Origin: Bacteroides sp. M10
GTDB lineage: Bacteria; Bacteroidota; Bacteroidia; Bacteroidales; Bacteroidaceae
DNA length: 64,000 nucleotides
Direction of reading: 5' to 3'
Assembly (NCBI RefSeq): GCF_014334015.1
Contig: NZ_CP060488.1
Coordinates: forward strand, 124,001 to 188,000
Numbering within the stretch: position 1 is the first letter of the stretch; each line of letters starts with the position of its first letter. The notes beneath the pieces are model-generated. The model worked only from the letters and a program-made list of their open reading frames with translations, had not been told where the DNA came from and did not search any database. Shown here piece by piece: positions 1 to 9,487 of this stretch. Position numbers and translations under genes: made by a program.

Positions 1-251
1 CTAAGTATCGCAATATCCGTATTAAAGTCACACATAGTAACGATGTACAGATTGGATTCATTATTATCCGCTCCACCCGGCAATTCACGTGCCAGGGAGT
101 ACAGACCTGTAACAGCTGTATTCAACCCTTCGGGAGTAGTGAACAGATAATTGTTCGTCACATCTGTCTTTGATTCCAGATTTAATAAATCCGAGCAGGA
201 AGCGGTCAACATTCCGCAGATGACAAAGGCTGTATATATTAACTTTTTCAT
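1..251 (-). CDS. SusD/RagB-like outer-membrane lipoprotein, N-terminal part only
   Basis: This is the first 83 codons of a minus-strand gene that continues past the left window edge. It begins MKKLINIYTAFVICGMLTAS and then a Cys, a lipoprotein signal peptide with a lipobox-like ASC. The mature start (SDLLNLESKTDV, then TPEGLNTAVTGLYS) is the usual SusD/RagB N-terminus. It lies 14 bp downstream of a susC gene in the same direction, so the two form the standard SusC-SusD pair: SusD is the surface glycan-binding lipoprotein lidding the SusC barrel. The substrate cannot be told. Identity as SusD is inferred from the N-terminus and position; the body of the protein is outside the window. Confidence 0.85.
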   Translation of the reverse strand, partial: MKKLIYTAFVICGMLTASCSDLLNLESKTDVTNNYLFTTPEGLNTAVTGLYSLARELPGGADNNESNLYIVTMCDFNTDIAIL

Positions 252-265
252 AAGGATTCTTTATT

Positions 266-3200
266 TTAGAATGAAACATTGACACCAAATACATATTGTC
301 TGGACTCCGGATAAGACCCGGGAGTCAGTTCGGGACTATAAGACTTAAATTCCGTAAATGTCAGCAAGTTAGTAGCAGTTGCATACAGACGCAATTTATG
401 AATCGGAGTATTCTTCAATAGTCTGGCCGGAAAAGTATATCCCAACTGTAAGGTGCGTAAACGGATATAAGAAGCATCCTGAATAGCAATAGCACCCAAA
501 TAAGCAGGGTCTGCGCTATAAGAAGGACGCGGGAATTCGTTCGACGGATTGAACGGAGTCCAATAATCCACCTTCACTCCATTCAGTTTTCCACGCAAAG
601 AACCTCCGGAATTATAGTCATACAAATAACTATTCTTTATCTTTCTGCCGGAAACTCCATACCAATCCATGAACAAGTCAAATCCTTTCCAGTTCCATGT
701 AGAAGAAAGAGAGACGGTAAATTTCGGATCTTTCCGGATAGGCACTCTGTCATCTGCCGTGATCTTTCCATCTCCATTGTTATCACGTACCTTAACCATC
801 CCCGGTTCAATAGCGCCGCCGTAATCAATCGGGCTGTCGGCTACACCGTCATTGTTACTATCATAGGTATTTTTCAGCGTATACACCAGATTACCCGTAC
901 CATCACGAGTAATATCAAAATCATCATACTGAAAAATTCCGTCTACCAGATAATCATAATATACATTGATCGGTTCTCCGATAATCCATCCCTGTGCTAC
1001 CTGACTGGCGGGTTTGCCATTTTCATCGAGCGTATCGTCAATACGGACAATTTCATTCTTATACATACTGAAATTAGTTCCAAGCGACCAGGTAAACTCT
1101 TTCGTACGTATCACATCACCATTTAAAGAAAGATCAATACCACTAGATTTCGTCTTTCCCAGATTATCCAGCATAGTGGTATATCCAAGTGATGCATTCA
1201 AAGAGCGTTCCACCAATAAATCTTTCGTATGCGTATTGTAATATTCCACCGTACCATTCAGACGACCATTGAAGAAACTAAAATCAACACCTAAATTAGC
1301 CGTTGCAGACTGTTCCCATTTCAGGTTCGGGTTAGAAAGCTCCTTACCCGGCAAATATCCCATCTGGAAAGTATCTCCAAACTCATATCCTTTATTATCT
1401 GCCAGCCCCAAAGTCGTGTAATTGCCGATACCGTTCTGGTTACCAACAATACCATAACTGACACGTAGTTTCAGGTTATCAATCCACGACACATCTTTCA
1501 GGAAATTCTCCTGATTGACACGCCAGGCAAAAGCAGCTGACGGGAATGTACCCCATTTATTTTCTTTTCCGAAACGGCTGGAACCGTCGCGACGAACAGC
1601 CACATTCAACAGATAACGGTCTAAAAGCGAATACTGTGCACGAGCCATGAACGACACCAGATTATTTTCATTAAACTGACGACGGGGCTTGCCTGTAAAC
1701 TCACCTTGAGAAATGAAGTTCCAGTCTTTATCTACCGGAAGATTCTCTACTGAATAGCCGATAGACTTCGAGCCATTATGGTCGACAGACTGCACACCGG
1801 TCAACGTCAACTGATGTTTCTTATTGCGGATAGGCACTTTATAAGTCACAATATTCTCAACCAGCCAGTTCTGCGTACGTGATTCGTCGAGCACAGCTGT
1901 TCCTCCGCCTCCCGGATATTGGGAATCTTTATAGGAACCGTCTTCAGATGTCTGATTATAAACGGAAGTATTCAGACGATAATTGAATCCCTTGAAAGGC
2001 TTCACATCCATAAAAAAGTTCAGGCGGTAATTATCACGAGAAACTTCACGTCCGTAATGTTGAGCACGGTACAAAGGATTATAATTTCCTTCCGAGTTGA
2101 TATACTTTGTATATTTACCATCCGCATCACATATTTCCGCCAATGGGGAACTGGTAATAAAATCATTAAAGTTACCATCCTCACGATCTTGTTTAGTCAT
2201 CGCATAAGAAGAATTGATGCCAAAACTAATCCACTTTGATATTTCAAAGTCCAGATTCAACCTTAAAGAAAACTTCTGGTATCCCGATCCGGTAACCACC
2301 ATTCCCTGTTGGTCAAAATAGTTGGCACCTGCCGATACTTTAATTTTCTCTGTTCCTCCACGTACACTGACATCATGATTATGGTAAATTGCATTTCTGA
2401 ACATTTCTTTTTCCCAGTCGATAAACTTTCCGCTGGCCCATACCCGCTGCATAACCTCGTCTTCCAATGCCTCGGCTATCGAAATCTCACGTGCATCAAC
2501 AATTCCCTTATCATGTGCCTTCGCTTCACGGCGAAGCTGCATATATTCTTCGGGAGAATAGAAATCAAAATTCCTCCAGAGAGACTGGATACCCAGATAA
2601 CCATTATAACTGACTTCCACCTTTCCGGCTTTACCACGCTTGGTAGTTACCAATACCACACCGTCACTGGCACGTGCCCCATAAATAGCCTGCGACGCAG
2701 CATCCTTCAGAATTTCAACCGACTCAATATCGTCCGCACTCAACGTGCTAAACTCCGTTGCACTGGAAGGAGAACCATCTATGATATATAAAGGAGCATT
2801 GTCCGCACTGATAGAACGGGAACCGCGAATAGTGATCGAAGGAGTCGATCCCGGACGTCCGGAACTGCTCGTTACATTCACACCTGCGGCACGTCCACGC
2901 AGCATATCAGCCACATTGCCGGCAGGAAAGGTTTTCATTTCATCCGCTTTGACCGAGGCTACCGAAGTTGCCACGTCACTTTTACGCTGAACGCCATAAC
3001 CAACAACGACTAATTCATCGAGCATTTTCGACTCTTCTACCATATCCACATTCAGTACCGTTTTCGTACCGACACGTATCTTCTGTTCCTTATATCCTAT
3101 ACAAGAGAAAACAAGGGTAGATTTTGCAGATACACTGATTGAATATTTTCCATTTACATCCGTCACTGTACCGTTAGTAGTCCCCTCCTCCATAATATTA

Positions 3201-3325
3201 GCTCCGGGGATTGGTCCAAGTGCGTCTGTCACAACTCCAGAAACTCTGACGTTTTGAGCACTAACCTCTAAAGAGATAAGAAAGGCTGTCAGGAACACAG
3301 CCCATTTAATTACGATGTTTTTCAT
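266..3325 (-). CDS. SusC/RagA-family TonB-dependent outer-membrane receptor
   Basis: A 1019-residue outer-membrane transporter that imports oligosaccharides or other nutrients with SusD, powered by TonB. A signal peptide (residues about 1-23, ending VSAQ) is followed by a CarboxypepD_reg-like domain (VRVSGVVTDALGPIPGANI to about residue 95), a TonB box-like LDELVVVGYGVQ, the plug domain with the SusC-typical IRGSRSISADNAPLYIIDG and VEILKDAASQAIYGARASDG motifs, and a C-terminal beta barrel ending in VFGVNVSF with terminal Phe. Length is normal and the gene looks intact. It is followed by susD after 14 bp and preceded (131 bp) by a hybrid two-component regulator, so this is the end of a polysaccharide utilisation locus. 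Substrate unknown. Confidence 0.95.
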   Translation of the reverse strand: MKNIVIKWAVFLTAFLISLEVSAQNVRVSGVVTDALGPIPGANIMEEGTTNGTVTDVNGKYSISVSAKSTLVFSCIGYKEQKIRVGTKTVLNVDMVEESKMLDELVVVGYGVQRKSDVATSVASVKADEMKTFPAGNVADMLRGRAAGVNVTSSSGRPGSTPSITIRGSRSISADNAPLYIIDGSPSSATEFSTLSADDIESVEILKDAASQAIYGARASDGVVLVTTKRGKAGKVEVSYNGYLGIQSLWRNFDFYSPEEYMQLRREAKAHDKGIVDAREISIAEALEDEVMQRVWASGKFIDWEKEMFRNAIYHNHDVSVRGGTEKIKVSAGANYFDQQGMVVTGSGYQKFSLRLNLDFEISKWISFGINSSYAMTKQDREDGNFNDFITSSPLAEICDADGKYTKYINSEGNYNPLYRAQHYGREVSRDNYRLNFFMDVKPFKGFNYRLNTSVYNQTSEDGSYKDSQYPGGGGTAVLDESRTQNWLVENIVTYKVPIRNKKHQLTLTGVQSVDHNGSKSIGYSVENLPVDKDWNFISQGEFTGKPRRQFNENNLVSFMARAQYSLLDRYLLNVAVRRDGSSRFGKENKWGTFPSAAFAWRVNQENFLKDVSWIDNLKLRVSYGIVGNQNGIGNYTTLGLADNKGYEFGDTFQMGYLPGKELSNPNLKWEQSATANLGVDFSFFNGRLNGTVEYYNTHTKDLLVERSLNASLGYTTMLDNLGKTKSSGIDLSLNGDVIRTKEFTWSLGTNFSMYKNEIVRIDDTLDENGKPASQVAQGWIIGEPINVYYDYLVDGIFQYDDFDITRDGTGNLVYTLKNTYDSNNDGVADSPIDYGGAIEPGMVKVRDNNGDGKITADDRVPIRKDPKFTVSLSSTWNWKGFDLFMDWYGVSGRKIKNSYLYDYNSGGSLRGKLNGVKVDYWTPFNPSNEFPRPSYSADPAYLGAIAIQDASYIRLRTLQLGYTFPARLLKNTPIHKLRLYATATNLLTFTEFKSYSPELTPGSYPESRQYVFGVNVSF

Positions 3326-3456
3326 ACTATGTAATAATTTGAATGATTACAGTGCAAAAATCCAAATAATTAGTGATTTCGAATAATAGAATCGTCCGTA
3401 TAAAAGTTCAAATAGTACAATTCTCACCAGGAGACAAACACATAAAATACTATATA

Positions 3457-6400
3457 TTAAGGATTTGCATGTTTTCTCCGGTAAGCAGCCGGAGTAATAT
3501 CATAAGCATTCTTAAAACATCGGATAAAATAACTTGGATTAGAAAAACCGTAATCAAATGCTATATCAGCAATCAGGGCATTGGGATCATTGATTAATTT
3601 TTCTGTTGCCTTTTTCAGTCTCAAAGATAAAATAAAGTCATTCGGAGTCTGTCCGGTTAATGCTTTCAGTTTGGTGAAAAGCAAAGTTCTGCTCATGCAC
3701 ATCTCACGTGCAAAAGTGGCTACGTCAAAGTCTGCGTTATCAATATAAGATTCCACAATCGCCGTAGCATCCATCAGCATCTTTTTATCGATCGGATTAA
3801 ATGGAAGGTCTTCCACTTTAGGTTCATCATTCCGGGCAAACCGCTGCTGGAGCAGTTTACGAGTCTGGATGATATTGTTGCAACGGGCCACCAATATCTT
3901 AATATTGAAAGGTTTGGAGATATAATCATCCGCTCCCGTCTGCAAGCCCTCTAAGGTATGCTCTTCCCGGTTGCGGGCAGTCAGCAATACCACAGGAATA
4001 TGACTGGTCTGCAAATTGCTTTTCAACTTCTCGCACATCTCCAGACCGGACATGACGGGCATCATAATATCACTCACAATCATCTGTGGTTGTAGTGAAG
4101 AAGCCTGCTCCAATCCTTCCTGTCCGTCGGCAGCCGTATATACATCATATATCTGTTCAAAAATCTGTGCCAACACCTTACGCATCTCCGGGTTATCCTC
4201 CACAATCAGTATTTTCACCGTTTTATCCGGCTTCACCATTTCCGAGATTTCTTGAGGCTCTATTACATAATGTTCGGCAACGCGTTCATCTGCAGAGGAA
4301 GATGCTTCCACATTCACATTTGCATCCCGGTGAAGAGTAACAGTAAAAGACGTTATTCCATTCGGCTCACTTTCCACTCCGATAGTTCCCTGATGCAATT
4401 CCACAATACCTTTCGCCATTGCCAACCCAATACCCGATCCTTTGACAGCCCGTGTAGTTGTTGCCGAATCATCCTGCCAAAACCGTTCAAATACATGTTT
4501 GATCTTGGACTTTTCGATACCGGCACCCAAATTGTTAACTGAAATCACAATGTCATTCTCTCCTTCCGCTGCCAATTCTACAGAAATCCAGTCACCGGGC
4601 TTCGTATATTTAAAAGCGTTGGACAATAGATTATAGAATACTTTCTCTATCTGCGTCTTGTCAATATACAAATCCGCTTCTTTCAAAGTGGAAGAAAAGC
4701 GGAGATCGATCTTATTCAGCTGCGCATAGCTATAGAAAGAACAACAAATCTCCTCTAACACCGCAACAATATTCTCTTTGGAGATTTTCAATTTCAGATA
4801 CCCCTGATCCTGCTTACGGATATCAATCACCTCATCCACCAGATTATTCATCCGGCGGGAGTTCTTATAAATCTCCAAAATTTTATTATACACCTCGGGG
4901 ATCATGTCTTTATGCATCAGGAGCATCTCAAGCTGACTGGATATAAGCGTTAACGGAGTACGGAACTCATGCGATACATTGGTAAAGAAACGTAGTTTGG
5001 ACTGATTCACATTTTCGATATACTCTTTTTCCCGCTTCTCGGCCAATAGAGAATGTTGCAAGGTTTTCCGTATCCAGAACATACGGATAATATAGCCTGC
5101 AATAAGGATACCTGCCAATATCATCAGCAAAATAAACCATGCCCGTTGATAAACGGGAGCCTCCACTATCAGCTCAAAACTGGCAGAAGGTGCTTCCTGA
5201 TCGTGAATGCGCAACTGGTCGCCACGAACATGAAAAGTATAACGCCCCGGATGAAGATTGGTATAAGTAACCATCGTATTATCTCCCGCCTTCATATATT
5301 CGTTATCAAATCCTTCAAGTTTATATTCCAGACCGATATTGGAAATATTATTCAGGGTATTACTTGCTATCTCAAAAGTGACGGAAGAATACCTAGGCGG
5401 CAATACCAATTGATGTTCATACAATACCGTTTCTTTGATAAGTTCCAACGAATCAAGTGGTTGTATTTCCGTATTATCCACAAGCACGCGTTTTACGAAC
5501 ACATTATAATCCACAGACTGCTTGTTCAGTTTCTCCTGGGCTATGGAAACGATACCTGCCAGTCCACAGACATAAATATCGTGGTCGGACGCAATGTACA
5601 GCCCTCCGTCATTCACGTTATTCAAGGGAAAATCACTCTGCCTGTTATAGTTCTCGAATGTGGTAGTGGCTAGATTGAATTTAGAGAAACCGCCATTCGT
5701 TGCCACATAAATGGAACCGTCCAGCGGACTCTCTACCAATCCGGTGATAAATCCATTCTCCAGTCCCTGCTTCGCTCCGTATCCTGCAAAGGTATCTTTC
5801 TTCTTATCGAATAGATAAATTCCCGATCCCGTCGATCCTAACCATATACGTCCTTTTCTATCACATAAAATATGATTAATGTGGTGCTGTGCCGTGCTCT
5901 GCGCTATTTGGGAGAAAGGATAACTATGGGAAGTGCCCGCTTTCAAATTGACCCGTATCAGATCAAAAGAAGTGGTCAGCCATAAATCCCCTTCTTTATC
6001 AAACGTCATGTCCCAAACCTGCGACAAATGTCTGGAAGCTAAAGAAGGATGTTCGAAATGATGCAACCGGAGATGTTTTTTATCTAATACAAGCAGCCCA
6101 CCCTTGGCGGCTATCAATAAGGAATCATGACCGGCAAACTCTATCATTTTTACCAGATTATAGGCCCTGTCGACTGTTTTTCCTTCCGGAGTATCGATAT
6201 TTTCCATAATAGATTCTATATGTCCGGTCGACAGGTTAATCCGATTGATGCCCTGATAAAGCGAAGCTACCCAAAGATAATCCGGTTCTTTCTCATAATA
6301 CAGAGACTTCACAATCTTAAAAGACAGCTCTTGAGCATATAAATGTTTAAGCGGAAAGAAGCGTTTGGTATATTTATCATAGTAGTTCAATCCGCTTCCT

Positions 6401-7488
6401 TCACTTGCAAACCAGATCCGCCCGGAACGGTCCTCGGCAATGGAACTGATGATATAGGAATTCAAATGCCCGCCAACAGCCGTAGACGAACGGTAAAAGT
6501 GATAAGCATCATTCGCTACATTATAATATTGTATTCCCTGATAGAAAGTGCCCAGCCATAAAGTTCCCGAAGTGTCGTAATGCATCGAAATGATGGAACG
6601 TATATCGGCTGCCTCCACATTCAAGTCATATTCATAATCCGTAAACTCTCCGGTAGAGAGATTTAAAGTCTGCAAACCGGCGTAAGTTCCGATATACAGA
6701 AGACTATCATTGGCTTGTGTCACATGACGCACATTATCATGGTTGATTGTATTATCAGCCACCTTATTATATCTGTAATGAGTAAGCTCCCCATTTGCCT
6801 CCAACCGGGTAAGTCCCCGATTTCTGGTAGCTATCCAGATACTCCCGTTTCTGTCTTCCGTAATCGAATTAACAGCCCCCACATCAATATGACGGGTGAT
6901 ATGAGCAGCCTGATCGATACAGTAAATACCCTTGGAAGAAGTACCCACCACCACGGTCTGGTTCTGACGAACCATTAGGCTGTTCATCAATACATCCTCT
7001 CCGTCCGAAGGGAATGAAAAGAATAACTCGGGCGCTTGGTCGAGATCACGATAACGGTAGATTTCTTTTCCGGTAGCTATCCACAATGCGTCGTGCGCAT
7101 AGCAGATTCCTGCAACTTCTCCTTCACGCAGCACTTTAAAGCGATTCAAACGCATGTCATAAAGAGTCACACTCTGCAAACTACGGATAAAAAGCAATCC
7201 TTCCTTATTTCCGCAAACCTGCCGGATATTATTTATATTGATTGAATAGGGATTGGCGTTATCCGGTTTGAAGACTTCAAATTTACGACCGTCAAAGCGG
7301 TTCAGTCCGTCTTGAGTACCAATCCACAAAAATCCGAATTCATCCTGATAGAAACAATTGACTGTTTGATGCGAAAGCCCTTGCCTTACGTCTTTAAAAC
7401 GCATATTGATATCCTTCGTCACATTTGCCATGCAACAAAGTCCCGATATAAAGAGGCAACAAATAACAAGAAGATTAGCTTTGGTCAT
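3457..7488 (-). CDS. Hybrid two-component system sensor/regulator (HTCS)
   Basis: A one-protein signalling system that senses a glycan breakdown product in the periplasm and activates the adjacent susCD genes. After a signal peptide (MTKANLLVICCLFISGLCC), the periplasmic part (to about residue 800) holds Reg_prop beta-propeller repeats (for example FLWIGTQDGLNRFD) and a Y_Y_Y domain (LEYKLEGFDNEYM). A transmembrane helix (ILLMILAGILIAGYII) follows, then HisKA with the phospho-acceptor His in NVSHEFRTPLTLI (about residue 849 counted from 7515), HATPase (NLLSNAFKYT, GSGIGLAMAKG), a receiver with Asp in SDIMMPVMSG (about 1149) and an AraC-type HTH (IADIAFDYGFSNPSYFIRCFK). The frame also allows a Met at 7515, nine codons upstream; I chose 7488 because it places the signal peptide at the N-terminus. 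All catalytic motifs are present. Confidence 0.93.
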   Translation of the reverse strand: MTKANLLVICCLFISGLCCMANVTKDINMRFKDVRQGLSHQTVNCFYQDEFGFLWIGTQDGLNRFDGRKFEVFKPDNANPYSININNIRQVCGNKEGLLFIRSLQSVTLYDMRLNRFKVLREGEVAGICYAHDALWIATGKEIYRYRDLDQAPELFFSFPSDGEDVLMNSLMVRQNQTVVVGTSSKGIYCIDQAAHITRHIDVGAVNSITEDRNGSIWIATRNRGLTRLEANGELTHYRYNKVADNTINHDNVRHVTQANDSLLYIGTYAGLQTLNLSTGEFTDYEYDLNVEAADIRSIISMHYDTSGTLWLGTFYQGIQYYNVANDAYHFYRSSTAVGGHLNSYIISSIAEDRSGRIWFASEGSGLNYYDKYTKRFFPLKHLYAQELSFKIVKSLYYEKEPDYLWVASLYQGINRINLSTGHIESIMENIDTPEGKTVDRAYNLVKMIEFAGHDSLLIAAKGGLLVLDKKHLRLHHFEHPSLASRHLSQVWDMTFDKEGDLWLTTSFDLIRVNLKAGTSHSYPFSQIAQSTAQHHINHILCDRKGRIWLGSTGSGIYLFDKKKDTFAGYGAKQGLENGFITGLVESPLDGSIYVATNGGFSKFNLATTTFENYNRQSDFPLNNVNDGGLYIASDHDIYVCGLAGIVSIAQEKLNKQSVDYNVFVKRVLVDNTEIQPLDSLELIKETVLYEHQLVLPPRYSSVTFEIASNTLNNISNIGLEYKLEGFDNEYMKAGDNTMVTYTNLHPGRYTFHVRGDQLRIHDQEAPSASFELIVEAPVYQRAWFILLMILAGILIAGYIIRMFWIRKTLQHSLLAEKREKEYIENVNQSKLRFFTNVSHEFRTPLTLISSQLEMLLMHKDMIPEVYNKILEIYKNSRRMNNLVDEVIDIRKQDQGYLKLKISKENIVAVLEEICCSFYSYAQLNKIDLRFSSTLKEADLYIDKTQIEKVFYNLLSNAFKYTKPGDWISVELAAEGENDIVISVNNLGAGIEKSKIKHVFERFWQDDSATTTRAVKGSGIGLAMAKGIVELHQGTIGVESEPNGITSFTVTLHRDANVNVEASSSADERVAEHYVIEPQEISEMVKPDKTVKILIVEDNPEMRKVLAQIFEQIYDVYTAADGQEGLEQASSLQPQMIVSDIMMPVMSGLEMCEKLKSNLQTSHIPVVLLTARNREEHTLEGLQTGADDYISKPFNIKILVARCNNIIQTRKLLQQRFARNDEPKVEDLPFNPIDKKMLMDATAIVESYIDNADFDVATFAREMCMSRTLLFTKLKALTGQTPNDFILSLRLKKATEKLINDPNALIADIAFDYGFSNPSYFIRCFKNAYDITPAAYRRKHANP

Positions 7489-7619
7489 CTGTGTTTTTCG
7501 ATAATTCGGATACAATATTCGGGAAAATCCAAGATATATGCAAGTGTTTATGCAAAAACCTGATTGACTATTGCCTGTTAATTATCCCTCGGACTACGTA
7601 TAACTAATCTCCCGATCGA

Positions 7620-7727
7620 ATAAAATTAATCGTCTGACTATAGATTCTTTTTCGTCTGACTATAGTCAGACGAAAGTTCAACAGTAGTCAGACGCAAGTT
7701 TAACTATAGTCAGACGATTAATTTTAT
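7620..7727. repeat. Nested palindromic repeat cluster built on TAGTCAGACG
   Basis: The ends form a perfect 24 bp inverted repeat (7620-7643 and 7704-7727). The middle holds a perfect 26 bp palindrome (7650-7675; core CGTCTGACTATAGTCAGACG), and a further unit, AGTAGTCAGACG, lies at 7683-7694. The same 10-base word therefore occurs five times in both orientations within 108 bp. It sits between the divergently transcribed hybrid sensor (minus) and the EamA transporter (plus). It could be a REP/MITE-like element, a regulator-binding array or an RNA hairpin; the sequence alone does not decide. Confidence 0.8.
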
Positions 7728-7812
7728 GCATAAACAAGATTAGTTTCCTCTTTACTAAGAAATAGTTTTTAGCATACGAAAGATTAAATTATACTATCAA
7801 CCGCCTAAACGC

Positions 7813-7843
7813 TTGTTTATCATTGGTGAACTGCGTACTTTTG
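7813..7843 (+). promoter_or_regulatory. Bacteroides-type promoter for the EamA gene
   Basis: The -7 element TACTTTTG (7836-7843) matches the Bacteroides TAnnTTTG consensus. A TTG at 7813-7815, 20 bp upstream, fits the -33 element. It lies 22 bp before the ATG at 7866. Confidence 0.6.
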
Positions 7844-7865
7844 CACGCCAATAAAAAATAGAACA

Positions 7866-8777
7866 ATGACCAACAAAACCAAAGGTTTTATCTATGGAGC
7901 GATTGCCGCTGCCAGCTACGGTATGAATCCTCTTTTTGCACTTCCGCTCTATGCAGCCGGAATGAGTGTCGATACCGTTTTATTCTACCGTTATTTCTTT
8001 GCCGCAATCGTGCTGGGTATTCTGATGAAAATGCAGCATCAATCCTTTGCGCTTCACAAAGCAGACGTCTTGCCCTTAGTCATTATGGGATTACTATTCT
8101 CTTTTTCATCACTACTTTTGTTTATGAGCTATAATTACATGGATGCCGGTATTGCTTCTACCATTCTCTTTGTCTATCCGGTGATGGTAGCTGTCATTAT
8201 GGGGATATTCTTCAAAGAAAAAATTTCTGCAATTACCGTCTTTTCCATCCTGCTGGCACTTTCTGGTATCGCCTTGCTCTATCAGGGAGACGGAAACAAA
8301 CCGCTGTCGACTTTGGGAATTATCTTTGTTCTGCTGTCCTCACTCTCTTATGCTATATATATAGTAGGTGTGAACCGTTCGACACTGAAAAACCTGCCGA
8401 CCACCAAGCTCACATTCTACGCCATTTTGTTCGGACTATCGGTTTATATCGTCCGTTTAAATTTTTGTACGGAACTGCAAATAATACCGTCAGTCTGGCT
8501 CTGGGCCGATGCATTGACACTGGCCATTCTGCCAACTGCCGTATCACTGATCTGCACCGCACTCGCCATCCATTATATAGGCTCTACCCCAACAGCCATA
8601 TTGGGTGCCCTCGAACCGGTGACAGCTCTATTTTTCGGTGTTCTCCTGTTTCACGAAAAACTGACTCCCCGGTTAATGGTAGGTATTTTAATGATTATCA
8701 CCGCTGTTACCTTGATTATCATCGGTAAGTCACTCATAAAAAAGATGGGAATGCTGTTGCAGATGAACAAAAAATAA
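7866..8777 (+). CDS. EamA/DMT-family inner-membrane transporter
   Basis: A 303-residue drug/metabolite transporter (DMT) superfamily protein. It starts MTNKTKGFIYGAIAAASYGM and contains two EamA repeats of about five hydrophobic helices each; the second repeat includes the family-typical AIHYIGSTPTAILGALEPVTALFFGVLLFHEKL-like ending (GALEPVTALFFGVLLFHE). Members export amino acids, metabolites or drugs; the substrate here is unknown. The gene is probably monocistronic, with its own promoter and 51 bp before frr, which also has its own promoter motif. It is complete with no odd features. The transporter class is clear, the substrate is not. Confidence 0.9.
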   Translation: MTNKTKGFIYGAIAAASYGMNPLFALPLYAAGMSVDTVLFYRYFFAAIVLGILMKMQHQSFALHKADVLPLVIMGLLFSFSSLLLFMSYNYMDAGIASTILFVYPVMVAVIMGIFFKEKISAITVFSILLALSGIALLYQGDGNKPLSTLGIIFVLLSSLSYAIYIVGVNRSTLKNLPTTKLTFYAILFGLSVYIVRLNFCTELQIIPSVWLWADALTLAILPTAVSLICTALAIHYIGSTPTAILGALEPVTALFFGVLLFHEKLTPRLMVGILMIITAVTLIIIGKSLIKKMGMLLQMNKK

Positions 8778-8787
8778 TATACTTTTG
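8757..8787 (+). promoter_or_regulatory. Bacteroides-type promoter for frr
   Basis: The -7 element TACTTTTG (8780-8787) starts just after the EamA stop codon, with TTG at 8757-8759 (20 bp upstream) as the -33 element. The ATG of frr is 41 bp further on. Confidence 0.55.
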
Positions 8788-8828
8788 CTACTTAATCAAT
8801 CAAAATGCAATTTTAAATCTCAAAAAAT

Positions 8829-9389
8829 ATGGTAGACGTAAAGACTTGCCTTGACAATGCACAAGAAAAAATGGATATGGCCATCATGTATCTGGAAGAA
8901 GCACTGGCACATATCCGCGCTGGAAAAGCGAGTGCCCGCTTATTAGATGGTATCCGCGTAGATTCTTACGGAAGTATGGTGCCTATCAGCAATGTAGCAG
9001 CAATTACTACTCCGGACGCCCGCAGTATCGTAATCAAGCCGTGGGATAAAAGCATGTTCCGTGTCATCGAAAAAGCAATCATCGACTCTGACCTCGGTAT
9101 CATGCCCGAAAACAATGGTGAAATGATCCGTATCGGTATTCCTCCTTTGACGGAAGAACGTCGTAAACAACTGGCAAAACAGTGTAAGGGAGAAGGTGAA
9201 ACGGCTAAAGTGAGTGTACGTAACGCTCGTCGTGACGGTATCGACGCACTGAAGAAAGCTGTAAAAGACGGATTGGCAGAAGACGAACAGAAAAATGCGG
9301 AAGCCAAACTGCAAAAAATCCATGATAAGTATATCAAGCAAATCGATGATATGCTGACTGAAAAGGATAAAGAAATTATGACTGTTTAA
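8829..9389 (+). CDS. frr: Ribosome recycling factor
   Basis: A 186-residue cytoplasmic protein that, with EF-G, splits the post-termination ribosome so it can be reused. Length is typical (about 185). Family hallmarks are [22 protein letters not shown] near the N-terminus (shown here as [13 protein letters not shown]), [17 protein letters not shown] and [21 protein letters not shown] in the middle, and [21 protein letters not shown] in helix 3. It is followed by an AT-rich inverted repeat and then rsgA, another ribosome-linked gene on the same strand; co-transcription is possible. Complete and unremarkable. Confidence 0.97.
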   Translation: MVDVKTCLDNAQEKMDMAIMYLEEALAHIRAGKASARLLDGIRVDSYGSMVPISNVAAITTPDARSIVIKPWDKSMFRVIEKAIIDSDLGIMPENNGEMIRIGIPPLTEERRKQLAKQCKGEGETAKVSVRNARRDGIDALKKAVKDGLAEDEQKNAEAKLQKIHDKYIKQIDDMLTEKDKEIMTV

Positions 9390-9487
9390 ATTGAAAATTG
9401 AGAATTAAAAATTGAGAAATAAAGTGCAGTATACTACATGTCACTGTTCATTCTCATTTTTTAATTCTCAATTCTCAACCTCAATTT
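9388..9487. repeat. AT-rich inverted repeat between frr and rsgA
   Basis: The left part (9388-9417) is made of AATTGA/GAATTAAAAATTGAGAA units. The right part (9451-9487) carries the reverse complement (TTCTCATTTTTTAATTCTCA and more), so the 98 bp gap can fold into a long hairpin. The 20-mer ATTAAAAATTGAGAAATAAA at 9403-9422 also occurs exactly at 19099-19118, upstream of the fumarase gene, so this is a dispersed intergenic repeat. Confidence 0.6.

Noticed and set aside
7620..7727. A small CRISPR array
   Set aside because: The units are inverted and of unequal spacing, with no spacer-repeat pattern and no cas genes.
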